From: Desnuesiella massiliensis
Lineage (GTDB): Bacteria; Bacillota; Clostridia; Clostridiales; Clostridiaceae
DNA length: 64,000 nucleotides
Direction: 5' to 3'
Assembly: GCF_001403615.1 (NCBI RefSeq)
Contig: NZ_LN879457.1
Location: 1,664,001-1,728,000, forward strand
Both the position numbers and the translations under genes were made by a program. The notes beneath the pieces were generated by a model that saw only the letters and a list, made by a program, of their open reading frames with translations, was not told the origin of the DNA and searched no databases. Positions within the stretch are counted from its first letter, which is position 1; each line of letters starts with the position of its first letter. Below, in pieces: positions 34,791-42,804 of this stretch.

Positions 34791-36657
34791 ATTCTTTCTC
34801 TCCTTCATTTTTATCTGGAATAGGTAAAGATATAATAAACTCACTACCTTCTCCAAGGGCACTTTCACACCATATTTCACCTTTATGAATTTCAATGATT
34901 TGCTTTGCTATGGCTAACCCTAGCCCTGTGCCTTTAGACTCCCCATCACTAGACTTTATCTGTATAAACTTTTCAAATACTTTATCTAAGTACTCTTCGG
35001 GAATTCCTATACCGCTGTCTTTTACAGATATATATATCCTTCTATCTGATTTATAGGAGCGTATAAATATCTCATCACCCTGATTAGTATATCTTAGTGC
35101 ATTAGATATCAAGTTATTTATAACCCAAGTAAGCTTTTCAGCATCACCGTATACCTGTGGTAAATCCTTATCAATATCATAATATAAGTCAATTTTTTTA
35201 CTTTCTGCTTGATTTAAAAATTCTTTAACAGAGCCTTGAATTATAGTTTTAACATTGCAATAGTTCATACTAAATATAGATTTATCGTGCTCTATTTTAG
35301 AAAGTCTTAATAAATCATTAACTAAAGATAGCAACTTATTTAAATCATCATTTATAGTATCGATTATCTCTTTTTGTTTATCATTCAGTTCACCTAATCC
35401 TTCATCTTTAAGCATACTGGTTCCTATCATAAGAGATGTCAAAGGTGTTTTAAATTCATGAGATACCGTTGATACAAATTCAGTTTTCATGTTCTCTAAT
35501 TCTTTTAATCCTGTTACATCTTGGAACAGTACCACTACTCCGCTTATCTTTAATGCATTTACACTATCTGAAACAGGAGTTACCACCACATTAAAATAAT
35601 AATTCTCATCTTTATTTTTAATCTTAATTATTTTTTCTTTATGCTGATTTAATTCATTTATATCCTTGCAGGCTGTAGTTATATAATCAAAAATCTCTCC
35701 ATCTCTCACAGCTTCTAAGAAATGTCTATTTATAACCTCTTTTTCTTCAATTGCAAAGAAATTCTCAAAAGCATTATTTAACAAAAGTATTTTATAATTG
35801 GTATCTAGAACTATTAAAGGCGTAGAGGAACTTTTTACTATAGCTAAGGTTTTGTTTCTTTCTTGTATTATCTTTCCTAAGGTACTTCTTTCAAACTCAT
35901 ACAGTCGCTTAGTCATCTTATTAAATTCCTGTGCCATTATGCCTATTTCATCCTGAGATATTACTGGGGCCTCTTGATTTAAATCTCCCTCTTTAACTCT
36001 TTTTATGGTATCTGTTAATAGAGAGATAGGTTTTAAGGTTTTGTTAATGTAGTATCTTGAGAAAACAAAGCCGCTAATTACTGCAAATACGGATAGGGCA
36101 AGTACTATATACATGGAATCTTCAGCATAATTAGTAACTCTATCTTTACTTATTAACATAGAGCTTTCATTTAACTTGATTAAATCATTTAATGTTTTTC
36201 TTATATCCAGTGTAGCTTGTATAACCTCTTTGTTATAGTAATCTATAGCTTGATTTAAATCATAGTTACTTCTTGTAATCTGCAGCTGAGAAAATCTTTT
36301 TACATATTCTAAATATTGTTTACCTAGTTGATTTACTAAATCTCGTTCTCCGCTTTCAGTTATATTATTAGCTTCAATGTTATACCATTTAAAGAATTCA
36401 TCACTTTCTTTATAAAATTCATCTATGGCCTTTTGATTGTTTGCATATATACTTGATATAATAACTAAGTCCTGCTTTTCTAAAGCCTCCGCCATATTAT
36501 TAGAAGCATTTATACTTTTATAATTATCTGTCATAAGTCCATCTATGGAATTTTTTAAATTGTAAAGGTTCATAACAGAGCATATTCCTACTATTCCTAT
36601 AGTAATTACTAATGTGAGATATACTAATGTGATCTTTCCTTTAAGGGTCTTAATCAT
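34783..36657 (-). CDS. Membrane sensor histidine kinase
   Basis: A 624-residue protein with, in order: TM1 (about 9-30); an extracytoplasmic four-helix-bundle-like sensor (31-180); TM2 (181-200); HAMP (201-255); PAS (about 268-385); HisKA with His400 in VSTVSHEFKTPLTSL; and HATPase with NNLISNALRYT, DSGIGIPEEY, FEKFIQI and GTGLGLAIAKQ. All catalytic motifs are intact. The ATG at 36657 follows AAGGAG. Its partner is the overlapping receiver-TPR gene. The layout resembles KinB-type sensors. The ligand is unknown; the trk genes downstream suggest an osmotic or K+ signal (inference). Confidence 0.93.
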   Translation of the reverse strand: MIKTLKGKITLVYLTLVITIGIVGICSVMNLYNLKNSIDGLMTDNYKSINASNNMAEALEKQDLVIISSIYANNQKAIDEFYKESDEFFKWYNIEANNITESGERDLVNQLGKQYLEYVKRFSQLQITRSNYDLNQAIDYYNKEVIQATLDIRKTLNDLIKLNESSMLISKDRVTNYAEDSMYIVLALSVFAVISGFVFSRYYINKTLKPISLLTDTIKRVKEGDLNQEAPVISQDEIGIMAQEFNKMTKRLYEFERSTLGKIIQERNKTLAIVKSSSTPLIVLDTNYKILLLNNAFENFFAIEEKEVINRHFLEAVRDGEIFDYITTACKDINELNQHKEKIIKIKNKDENYYFNVVVTPVSDSVNALKISGVVVLFQDVTGLKELENMKTEFVSTVSHEFKTPLTSLMIGTSMLKDEGLGELNDKQKEIIDTINDDLNKLLSLVNDLLRLSKIEHDKSIFSMNYCNVKTIIQGSVKEFLNQAESKKIDLYYDIDKDLPQVYGDAEKLTWVINNLISNALRYTNQGDEIFIRSYKSDRRIYISVKDSGIGIPEEYLDKVFEKFIQIKSSDGESKGTGLGLAIAKQIIEIHKGEIWCESALGEGSEFIISLPIPDKNEGEKEYE

Positions 36658-36704
36658 ATTAATTCTCCTTATAATATCAAATTTATTTTTTAATAAACTT
36701 AAGC

Positions 36705-36833
36705 CGTGATAGGGAAACAACTTCAACTAAAACTTATACATGCACCAAGATGGCTTAAATATACCATTTTGCAACATGTATAAGTTAAGTTTTCGTAATG
36801 TTTCCCTATACCTCTATAATTAGAAATATCACG
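36705..36833. repeat. Nested inverted repeat upstream of the histidine kinase
   Basis: Four nested complementary blocks fold a 129-bp segment into one long interrupted hairpin: CGTGAT/ATCACG (36705-36710/36828-36833), AGGGAAACA/TGTTTCCCT (36711-36719/36799-36807), AACTTATACATG/CATGTATAAGTT (36731-36742/36775-36786), and CAAGATGG/CCATTTTG (36746-36753/36764-36771). It lies 48 bp upstream of the kinase start. It could be a structured 5' leader or a small MITE-like element. No protein frame with a ribosome-binding site covers it. Confidence 0.6.
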
Positions 36834-37041
36834 ACTGACTATACACTCTACTTCTCACCTTTAAGTATAGGTATTTCTATTTATTTGTTCAATGATACAT
36901 ATTCATGATAAAGTAAAAAAAAGCCACATATCCCTAAGCAAATAAGCAATAACTTGTCTTTATAACTCCCAATATGTCTGATATTTTTCTTTAGACAGCT
37001 ATATGCTAATGTAGAAAAAATACTAGAATTTTTTATAAAAA

Positions 37042-37076
37042 AAAGAATCAAAATTCTACTAGAATTTTGATTCTTT
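37042..37076 (-). terminator. Terminator of rpsF-ssb-rpsR
   Basis: AAAGAATCAAAATTCT (37042-37057) and AGAATTTTGATTCTTT (37061-37076) form a perfect 16-bp stem with a 3-nt loop. On the minus strand it runs into TTTTTTTTATAAAA. It ends the ribosomal operon just past rpsR. Confidence 0.9.
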
Positions 37077-37091
37077 ATGTAAACAGATTTA

Positions 37092-37346
37092 TTATTCTGT
37101 TGTGAATGGCAATAAAGCAATATTCCTTGCTCTTTTTACTGCATCTGTTAATTCTCTTTGATGCTTAGCACAAGCTCCAGAAATTCTTCTTGGAAGAATC
37201 TTTCCTCTTTCAGTTACGTACTTTCTTAGCTTATTTATATCTTTGTAATCTATAAATTCAGCTTTATCCATACAGAAAGAGCAAACTTTTCTCTTAGCTC
37301 TCTTCATTCTTCCGCCGCCTTTTTTAACTTCTCTGTCTTTGCTCAT
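37092..37346 (-). CDS. rpsR: Ribosomal protein bS18
   Basis: An 84-residue small-subunit protein that binds 16S rRNA with bS6. Conserved stretches are CSFCMDKAEFIDYKD and GKILPRRISGACAKHQR. The Cys residues in CSFC and GACAKH place it with the zinc-ligand-bearing form of S18. The ATG follows AAGGAGGG. Last gene of rpsF-ssb-rpsR. Confidence 0.97.
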   Translation of the reverse strand: MSKDREVKKGGGRMKRAKRKVCSFCMDKAEFIDYKDINKLRKYVTERGKILPRRISGACAKHQRELTDAVKRARNIALLPFTTE

Positions 37347-37376
37347 GATTTTCCCTCCTTACCTTTAAAGTTAGAA

Positions 37377-37832
37377 TTAAAATGGGATATCTCCATCATC
37401 TACAGGAGTCATATCCTCATCATAGGGCATACCTCCAAAACTTGGTTCGTTTGGCACACCATATCCAGAACCGCCACTAAAGCCAGCACTCTTATTAGCT
37501 CCAGAACCAGCTCCATTTCCCCACTCAAGGAATTGGACTTCTTCTGCTACTACTTCGGTAACATATCTCTTAGTGCCGTCCTTTGCGTCATAAGACCTTG
37601 TTTGGATTCTACCACTAACACCCATAAGTTTTCCTTTGCTCATGTAATTAGCAGTAGTTTCAGCTTGTTTACCCCATATTACTACGGAGATAAAGTCCGC
37701 CTCCCTTTGACCATCTTTAGAAAATCTTCTATCAACCGCCAAGGTTACGGTGGCAACTGCAGTTCCAGCTCCAGGTGTAAACTTCAACTCTGGATCTTTT
37801 GTTAATCTTCCTATAAGAACTACTTTGTTCAT
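37377..37832 (-). CDS. ssb: Single-stranded DNA-binding protein
   Basis: A 151-residue SSB that coats single-stranded DNA in replication and repair. The N-terminal OB fold runs MNKVVLIGRLTKDPELKFTP to about residue 105. A Gly/Ser-rich linker follows, then the acidic tip DDGDIPF that recruits partner proteins. Located between rpsF and rpsR, the conserved bacterial arrangement. Confidence 0.97.
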   Translation of the reverse strand: MNKVVLIGRLTKDPELKFTPGAGTAVATVTLAVDRRFSKDGQREADFISVVIWGKQAETTANYMSKGKLMGVSGRIQTRSYDAKDGTKRYVTEVVAEEVQFLEWGNGAGSGANKSAGFSGGSGYGVPNEPSFGGMPYDEDMTPVDDGDIPF

Positions 37833-37845
37833 TTAAAGCACCACC

Positions 37846-38133
37846 TTATTTTTCTTCCTTAACAATGATGTGTCTTATAACTCCATCAGTAATTCTGAAA
37901 ATTCTATCTAACTCTTTTGGTAATTCAGGGTTAGCACTGAAGTTTACAAGAGTATAGAAGCCTTCGTTAACTTTTTTGATTTCGTAAGCAAGTTTTCTCT
38001 TACCCCAAAAGTCAACGTTATCTACTACTCCACCACCATTTTCTATTACACCTTTAAATTTTTCGATAGCAGCTTTAACAGCCTCTTCTTCTAATGATGG
38101 GTGTAATATGAATATAGTTTCATACTTTCTCAT
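37846..38133 (-). CDS. rpsF: Ribosomal protein bS6
   Basis: A 95-residue small-subunit protein with the typical MRKYETIFILHPSLEEE start, FWGKRKLAYEIKK and a C-terminal DGVIRHIIV. I choose the ATG at 38133, seven bases after AGGAGGTG, over the GTG immediately before it. First gene of rpsF-ssb-rpsR, preceded by a structured leader likely bound by S6:S18. Confidence 0.96.
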   Translation of the reverse strand: MRKYETIFILHPSLEEEAVKAAIEKFKGVIENGGGVVDNVDFWGKRKLAYEIKKVNEGFYTLVNFSANPELPKELDRIFRITDGVIRHIIVKEEK

Positions 38134-38148
38134 CACAATTCACCTCCT

Positions 38149-38187
38149 CCCCTCGGACTAACGGCTGTGAATTTCACAGCAGGGATT
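38149..38187 (-). promoter_or_regulatory. rpsF: S6:S18-type autoregulatory mRNA leader of rpsF
   Basis: On the minus strand CCCT and AGGG can close an outer stem around a GCTGTG/CACAGC hairpin (38164-38169/38175-38180). CCGTTAGTCCG lies on the 3' side, and the rpsF ribosome-binding site GGAGGAGGTG follows at once. A hairpin with an adjacent CCG next to the start is what the S6:S18 complex binds in many bacteria to repress its own operon. Confidence 0.6.
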
Positions 38188-38251
38188 ACATCAATATATT
38201 TTATCAGTTTATAAGATTAAAAGCAAGCTAAATTTTAAATTATTACACTTT

Positions 38252-38464
38252 TTAATTTTCAGCATTATTCTTAGGTCCATTTTGCTTTATAATTTTCTTA
38301 ACATCTTTTTCAAACTTTTGCCTTGGAAGCATTACCAACCTTCCACATCCAGTACATTTTATCTTTATATCTGCACCTAGTCTAATTATCTCCCATTCAT
38401 AGCTTCCACAAGGATGCTGCTTTTTCATTTGTACTATGTCACCTAAATAAAACACCTTTTGCAT
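38252..38464 (-). CDS. DUF951 family small zinc-ribbon-like protein
   Basis: A 70-residue protein of the DUF951 (YyzM) family. It starts FYLGDIVQMKKQHPCGSYEWEIIRLGAD and has KCTGCGRLVMLPR. The Cys in HPCG and the CxxC pair look like a small metal-binding or nucleic-acid-binding knuckle. Function unknown. It lies 14 bp after mscS and probably belongs to the same transcript. Confidence 0.88.
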   Translation of the reverse strand: MQKVFYLGDIVQMKKQHPCGSYEWEIIRLGADIKIKCTGCGRLVMLPRQKFEKDVKKIIKQNGPKNNAEN

Positions 38465-38478
38465 AATAAATATCCTTT

Positions 38479-39366
38479 CTAATCATTTTTATTGACATTA
38501 ATTATCTTCCTCCTAGGATAAGGAATTTCTATCCTTGCCTTGTCTAAAGCTTTTTTAATTTCTACTCTCAAGCTATTTTCGCATTCCCATTGAGTCATAG
38601 CTTTTGCTCTTCCAAAAACTCTTACGGTTACCCCCGACTCCTTTAATGAAGTAACTCCTAATACCTTAGGTCCCTCTACTATATTTTCATTATCCTTAAA
38701 TTTCTCGCAAACTTCACTTATTACCTCTATAACTCTATCTATATCTTCCTCATAAGCTACATCTACATCCACTAATATTCTCATATCACTTCTTGAATGA
38801 TTAGTAACTTGATTTATTAATCCATTAGGAATTATATTAATATCTCCATTAAAATCCTTAAGCTTAGTAAGTCTTAATCCTATGCTCTCTACGATGCCAC
38901 CCTTATCACCTATGTGTATATAGTCTCCTACAGCAAATTGGTCTTCAAATAGAATAAAAAAACCATTTATAACGTCTTTAACTAGATTCTGAGCACCAAA
39001 GCCTATGGCGACTCCACCAATACTAGCAAAAGTTAAGCTTATAGTTCCAAATATTTGTGTTAATATAGCAGCGATACCAAAAAAGTAAACAGTATATCTT
39101 AATATGCTCTTTAGTAAGGCCGCTAAAGTATTAGCTTTTTTTTCATCTAAAGATATTTTTAGCTTACTTTGCTTTTTCATGGACTTATCTATAATTCTCG
39201 TACCTATTCTTATAAATAGATACATGGCAACTATTATTAATAGTAGATTAAGTATCTTTAAAAAAAAGCCATTAATCTGATCCATGGTTATTCTAAATTT
39301 ACCAATCTCTAAATATCCTTTTTCAAAATCAAGCTTAAGAGTAAACAAAGAATTCAAAATGCTCAT
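38479..39366 (-). CDS. mscS: Small-conductance mechanosensitive channel, MscS family
   Basis: A 295-residue membrane channel that releases solutes on hypo-osmotic shock. It has three hydrophobic helices; the third is the Gly/Ala-rich pore helix (TFASIGGVAIGFGAQNLVKDVINGFFILFED). The cytoplasmic beta domain starts QFAVGDYIHIGDKGGIVESIGLR and is followed by a C-terminal alpha/beta domain. The ATG has a weak ribosome-binding site (TAGGGGGTATTT). Situated between DUF3343 and DUF951. Confidence 0.93.
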   Translation of the reverse strand: MSILNSLFTLKLDFEKGYLEIGKFRITMDQINGFFLKILNLLLIIVAMYLFIRIGTRIIDKSMKKQSKLKISLDEKKANTLAALLKSILRYTVYFFGIAAILTQIFGTISLTFASIGGVAIGFGAQNLVKDVINGFFILFEDQFAVGDYIHIGDKGGIVESIGLRLTKLKDFNGDINIIPNGLINQVTNHSRSDMRILVDVDVAYEEDIDRVIEVISEVCEKFKDNENIVEGPKVLGVTSLKESGVTVRVFGRAKAMTQWECENSLRVEIKKALDKARIEIPYPRRKIINVNKND

Positions 39367-39381
39367 AAATACCCCCTAAAA

Positions 39382-39636
39382 TTAATCAAAAATAATCTCT
39401 TTTACTGAATTCTCATCTCTATAGTAAATATTCTTATAAATAACCTTATTTTCACTTATTAAATCCTTTATTTTGTTTAATTCTTCTTCTCCAAATTTAA
39501 TACATATACCACAGCTTTGAGTTATATAAGTAGGTGTAGGCATAATAGTTATATTAACATTGTTACCTTTTAATACCCTTTCACCTTCAATGGCATCATG
39601 GGTGTTTTTAAAAATCATCAAATAGTATTTATTCAT
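39382..39636 (-). CDS. DUF3343 family protein (putative Se/S carrier-like)
   Basis: An 84-residue protein with the DUF3343 pattern: YYLMIFKNTHDAIEGERVL, IMPTPTYITQSCGICIKF. The CGIC Cys pair is the likely functional site. Members have been linked by gene context to selenium or sulfur delivery. Only 209 bp away, on the other strand, starts a LysE-type gene followed by a NifS-like enzyme, which is consistent with that idea but not proof. It precedes mscS by 15 bp. Confidence 0.82.
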   Translation of the reverse strand: MNKYYLMIFKNTHDAIEGERVLKGNNVNITIMPTPTYITQSCGICIKFGEEELNKIKDLISENKVIYKNIYYRDENSVKEIIFD

Positions 39637-39845
39637 ATGTAATTTCTACAATAGATATGTAGAATCTTCTCCCCTTTCTTTATTAGAATTATCCTAACTA
39701 AGCTATAGTATAAACTATTTTTATAGGGATTTAAAGCAATAATACTTTAATATATTGTTTATGTTTAATAGTTTTGTTATTCTAAATATATGATTAAATT
39801 ATATGTAAATTTTATTTAATATCTATATTTAAGGGAGTTAATTTT

Positions 39846-40472
39846 ATGCTAAACATACCAGACTTGTTTAAGGCTATATTTTCTGGTTTTACTACCGGCA
39901 TAACTATTTGTATACCACTTGGACCTTCCGGTATTGAATCTATTAAAAGAACAATAGCTTTTAACTTTTACGAAGGATTTAAGGTTTCATTAGGTGCTAT
40001 TACAGCGGATATAAGTTGTATGATTTTAATAAACTTTGGACTATCTGCTATTTTTTTAAAAAGCAGAAAAACTGAAGGAGTTTTTTGGATAATTTCTGGA
40101 ATACTTTTAATGATTTTTTCTATATTTTCTAATGAAAGAAACGGTAAGCAAAAAGAATTTTCTTTTAATGCTTTTTCTACAGGATTTTTAATAACCTTTT
40201 TAAACCCCATGACTCCGGCTCTATGGATCGCTCTAACAGGAACCATACTAAATGTTTGGAGAAATATAGGAGTAACTTATTACTGCATTTTTATTTTATC
40301 CTTAATAATAGGTATGATAAGCTGGTTTGCTCTACTTAATTACCTTGCCCTAAAGGGTATAAAAATGCTTAATAATAAAACTTCAAATAAAACCTCATTA
40401 ATTCTAAAATATATATTATTAGTTTTAAGCTTTGGTTTTGTAATATATGGAATTTATCAATTTTTATCTTAA
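39846..40472 (+). CDS. LysE/RhtB-type amino acid exporter-like membrane protein
   Basis: A 208-residue, six-helix membrane protein of the LysE superfamily. The N-terminal helix has ITICIPLGPSGIESIKR and the central motif GFLITFLNPMTPALWI, equivalent to the conserved NP motif. Substrate unknown. The start follows AAGGGAG. First of four plus-strand genes running toward the origin. Confidence 0.85.
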   Translation: MLNIPDLFKAIFSGFTTGITICIPLGPSGIESIKRTIAFNFYEGFKVSLGAITADISCMILINFGLSAIFLKSRKTEGVFWIISGILLMIFSIFSNERNGKQKEFSFNAFSTGFLITFLNPMTPALWIALTGTILNVWRNIGVTYYCIFILSLIIGMISWFALLNYLALKGIKMLNNKTSNKTSLILKYILLVLSFGFVIYGIYQFLS

Positions 40473-40512
40473 TTTTTATGTTGTTATTAAACTAAATTGA
40501 AAGGCAGGTGAA

Positions 40513-40539
40513 ACCGTTGATAATAAGGCAACGGTGATA
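40513..40539 (+). promoter_or_regulatory. Leader mini-ORF and stem just before the aminotransferase start
   Basis: ACCGTTG (40513-40519) and CAACGGT (40529-40535) can pair. An AGGCAGGTGA site precedes a TTG at 40517 that opens a six-codon frame ending TGA at 40535-40537, two bases before the real ATG at 40540. This could couple or attenuate translation of the next gene. Modest evidence. Confidence 0.3.
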
Positions 40540-41694
40540 ATGAAGATATACTTAGATAATGCAGCTACTTCTTTTCCTAAACCATCTAGTGTTGTAGATG
40601 CAGTAGTAAATTACATGACTAACATTGGCTCTAATCCAGGAAGGGGCAGCTATAATAATGCTTTGGAGGGAAGTAGGATAGTTTATAATTGTCGTGAGAG
40701 AATATGTGATTTATTCAATTTCCATAAACCAGAAAATGTAATTTTTATGCCTAATATAACCTATTCCCTAAATGTACTTATTAAAAGTATTGTAAAAAAT
40801 AATTGGCATATAATAATATCTTCTATGGAACATAATTCTGTATTGCGACCCATTTTTCAGCTAAAAGAAACCATGAATATAGATATTGATGTAATTCAAT
40901 GCTCAGAGGAAGGTTTTATTGATTTAGATGATTTTAAGTCTAAAATAAGGCAGAATACAAAGCTTGTAGTTTTATCTCACGCCTCTAATGTAAATGGCTC
41001 CATTCAACCGTTATATGAAATTGGAGAAATTTGTAGAAATAAGGGAGTATACTTTATAATTGACTCCGCTCAAACTGCTGGCTCCTTAGAAGTAGATTTT
41101 AATGATTTAAATTGTAACGCTCTAGCTTTTACTGGACATAAATCTTTATTAGGACCTCAAGGCATAGGTGGCTTTTTAATAGATGATGAATTAAATAACT
41201 TGTCAATTCCTTATATAGTTGGGGGAACAGGCAGTCTTTCTTCTCAAATAACTCAGCCTGATTTTCTGCCTGATAAATTCGAAAGTGGAACATTAAATAC
41301 TCCTGGTATAGCCGGATTACTTGAAGGCATTAAATTTATAGAAAAAGAAGGATTAAAAGCTATAAGAGATCATGAAGATAGTCTAACTAAATATTTTATA
41401 GACAGTCTCTTAAATATGAAGGATATCATTTTTTATGGTTCTACAAATGTTGAACTGCGCACTTCTACTATTTCTATAAATTTTAACCACAGAGACTCTG
41501 CGGAAGTATCCTATCTTTTAGACAGCCAATATGGTGTTATGACTAGAACTGGTTTACATTGTGCTCCTTTAGCACATAAAACTATAGGTTCCTATCCCAT
41601 AGGCACTTTAAGGTTTAGCATTGGATACTTTAATACTAAAGAAGAAATTAAATATACTATAGATAGTTTACATAATATATTAAGGGGGATTTGA
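40540..41694 (+). CDS. Cysteine desulfurase-like class V aminotransferase
   Basis: A 384-residue PLP enzyme of the NifS/CsdB type. It has YLDNAATSFPKP, the MEHNSV His region, Schiff-base lysine in FTGHKSLLGPQGIGGF and the active Cys in RTGLHCAPLAHKTIG. The ending (IGTLRFSIGYFNTKEEI) and this Cys context match the stand-alone desulfurase family found in clostridia and enterococci rather than SufS. It may supply S or Se for tRNA or cofactor use. The ATG at 40540 is chosen by alignment; the ribosome-binding site is weak. It is 2 bp from the next gene. Confidence 0.88.
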   Translation: MKIYLDNAATSFPKPSSVVDAVVNYMTNIGSNPGRGSYNNALEGSRIVYNCRERICDLFNFHKPENVIFMPNITYSLNVLIKSIVKNNWHIIISSMEHNSVLRPIFQLKETMNIDIDVIQCSEEGFIDLDDFKSKIRQNTKLVVLSHASNVNGSIQPLYEIGEICRNKGVYFIIDSAQTAGSLEVDFNDLNCNALAFTGHKSLLGPQGIGGFLIDDELNNLSIPYIVGGTGSLSSQITQPDFLPDKFESGTLNTPGIAGLLEGIKFIEKEGLKAIRDHEDSLTKYFIDSLLNMKDIIFYGSTNVELRTSTISINFNHRDSAEVSYLLDSQYGVMTRTGLHCAPLAHKTIGSYPIGTLRFSIGYFNTKEEIKYTIDSLHNILRGI

Positions 41695-41695
41695 T

Positions 41696-42745
41696 ATGGA
41701 GAATTTTCAAGATAAAATAAGCAAGTTACTAATTTTCTTTTTAGTTTATACCATTACTTTTCTTTTATTTTTTAAAACTTTGACTTATACACTACCCTTT
41801 GTACTAGCAATTATTTTTGCCTACATACTAAGAGAGCCTACTAAGTTCTTGGCTAAGAAAATAAAATGTAAAGAGTCCTTAGCCTCTTTATTAACTACTA
41901 TAGTTTTTTTTAGTGTAATAGTTACATTAGTATATTTTATAATTTCTTCTCTTACTAGTGAGCTCATAAGATTTACAAAAGGTATACAATTATATATCAA
42001 TAATAACTATGGTTTAATATTAGACTTTCTTACTAAACTTCAGGACAATTTTAATAATTTAGATCCTACAATTTTAGCGTCTATTAAAAACTCAATTTTA
42101 AACTCTATTTCTACTATAGTAAATTCTACTGTTAACATTGGTACATCTATAGTAACTTATTTAATAAGTGTTTTAAGTTCTATTCCATATATAGGTATGG
42201 TAATAATTTTCACTCTAATTTCAACTTACTTTTTTACCAAAAGACTTTCTTCTTCAGATTTTAAAATAAATATATTTACTAATAACAATGGACAAAAGGC
42301 AAGACATATTTTTATTCATTCAAAAAAGATGTTAGGAAATTATATTGTTTCTTATACTTTTGTAATATTTATAACTTTTTTAATTACATTGTTTGGTTTT
42401 TTAATATTAAGAGTTGATTATGCAGTAATTTTAAGCTTATTATGTGCTCTTTTAGATTTATTACCTGTTCTAGGTATGCCTATGGTTTACATTCCTCTTA
42501 TAATTATTAACTTTTTAGCACACAATTACTTTACTGCTATTGGTCTAATAATATTATATTGTCTAGTATTTATCTCAAGGCAAATAATAGAACCTAAAAT
42601 TATGTCTACCTCTTTAGGTCTTGACCCCGTAGCTGTTTTAGCTGCAATATTTATAGGCTTAAAGGCAAATGGTGTATCAGGAATGATATTTTGTATGTTT
42701 CTAGTGGTTTTTTATAATATATTAAAAAAAGCCGAAGTTTTATAA
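41696..42745 (+). CDS. AI-2E family transporter-like membrane protein
   Basis: A 349-residue polytopic membrane protein (about eight helices) of the AI-2E/PerM-type family. The C-terminal half carries LLCALLDLLPVLGMPMVYIPL and IIEPKIMSTSLGLDPVAVLAAIFIG, the most conserved blocks. Proposed roles include Na+/H+ antiport or small-molecule export; the substrate here is unknown. The ATG follows AAGGGGG and abuts the previous stop codon. Confidence 0.88.
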   Translation: MENFQDKISKLLIFFLVYTITFLLFFKTLTYTLPFVLAIIFAYILREPTKFLAKKIKCKESLASLLTTIVFFSVIVTLVYFIISSLTSELIRFTKGIQLYINNNYGLILDFLTKLQDNFNNLDPTILASIKNSILNSISTIVNSTVNIGTSIVTYLISVLSSIPYIGMVIIFTLISTYFFTKRLSSSDFKINIFTNNNGQKARHIFIHSKKMLGNYIVSYTFVIFITFLITLFGFLILRVDYAVILSLLCALLDLLPVLGMPMVYIPLIIINFLAHNYFTAIGLIILYCLVFISRQIIEPKIMSTSLGLDPVAVLAAIFIGLKANGVSGMIFCMFLVVFYNILKKAEVL

Positions 42746-42752
42746 TTCTACA

Positions 42753-42781
42753 GTATAAAAACCTCCTTTTTGGACATAATT
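42753..42781 (+). promoter_or_regulatory. yyaC: Candidate forespore (sigma-G/F-like) promoter inside the yyaC leader hairpin
   Basis: GTATA (42753-42757) and CATAATT (42775-42781) with a 17-bp spacer resemble the sigma-G pattern GHATR-N17/18-CATNNTA with one mismatch. The -10 lies in the loop of the terminator hairpin, so a transcript from it would start near 42788, lack the 5' arm and leave the yyaC ribosome-binding site free. Confidence 0.4.
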
Positions 42782-42799
42782 CCAGAAAAGGAGGTTTTT
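42757..42799 (+). terminator. Terminator hairpin carrying the yyaC ribosome-binding site
   Basis: AAAAACCTCCTTTT (42757-42770) pairs perfectly with AAAAGGAGGTTTTT (42786-42799), and TGGA/TCCA extends the stem. It ends the upstream transcript. Its 3' arm contains AAGGAGGT, the only ribosome-binding site for yyaC (ATG at 42805), so read-through mRNA would have it masked. Confidence 0.85.
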
Positions 42800-42804
42800 C
42801 TTTA

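Noticed and set aside
36881..37120. A 79-codon minus-strand frame ending in a hydrophobic stretch
   Set aside because: It starts inside rpsR, runs through the perfect rpsR terminator hairpin and has no ribosome-binding site.
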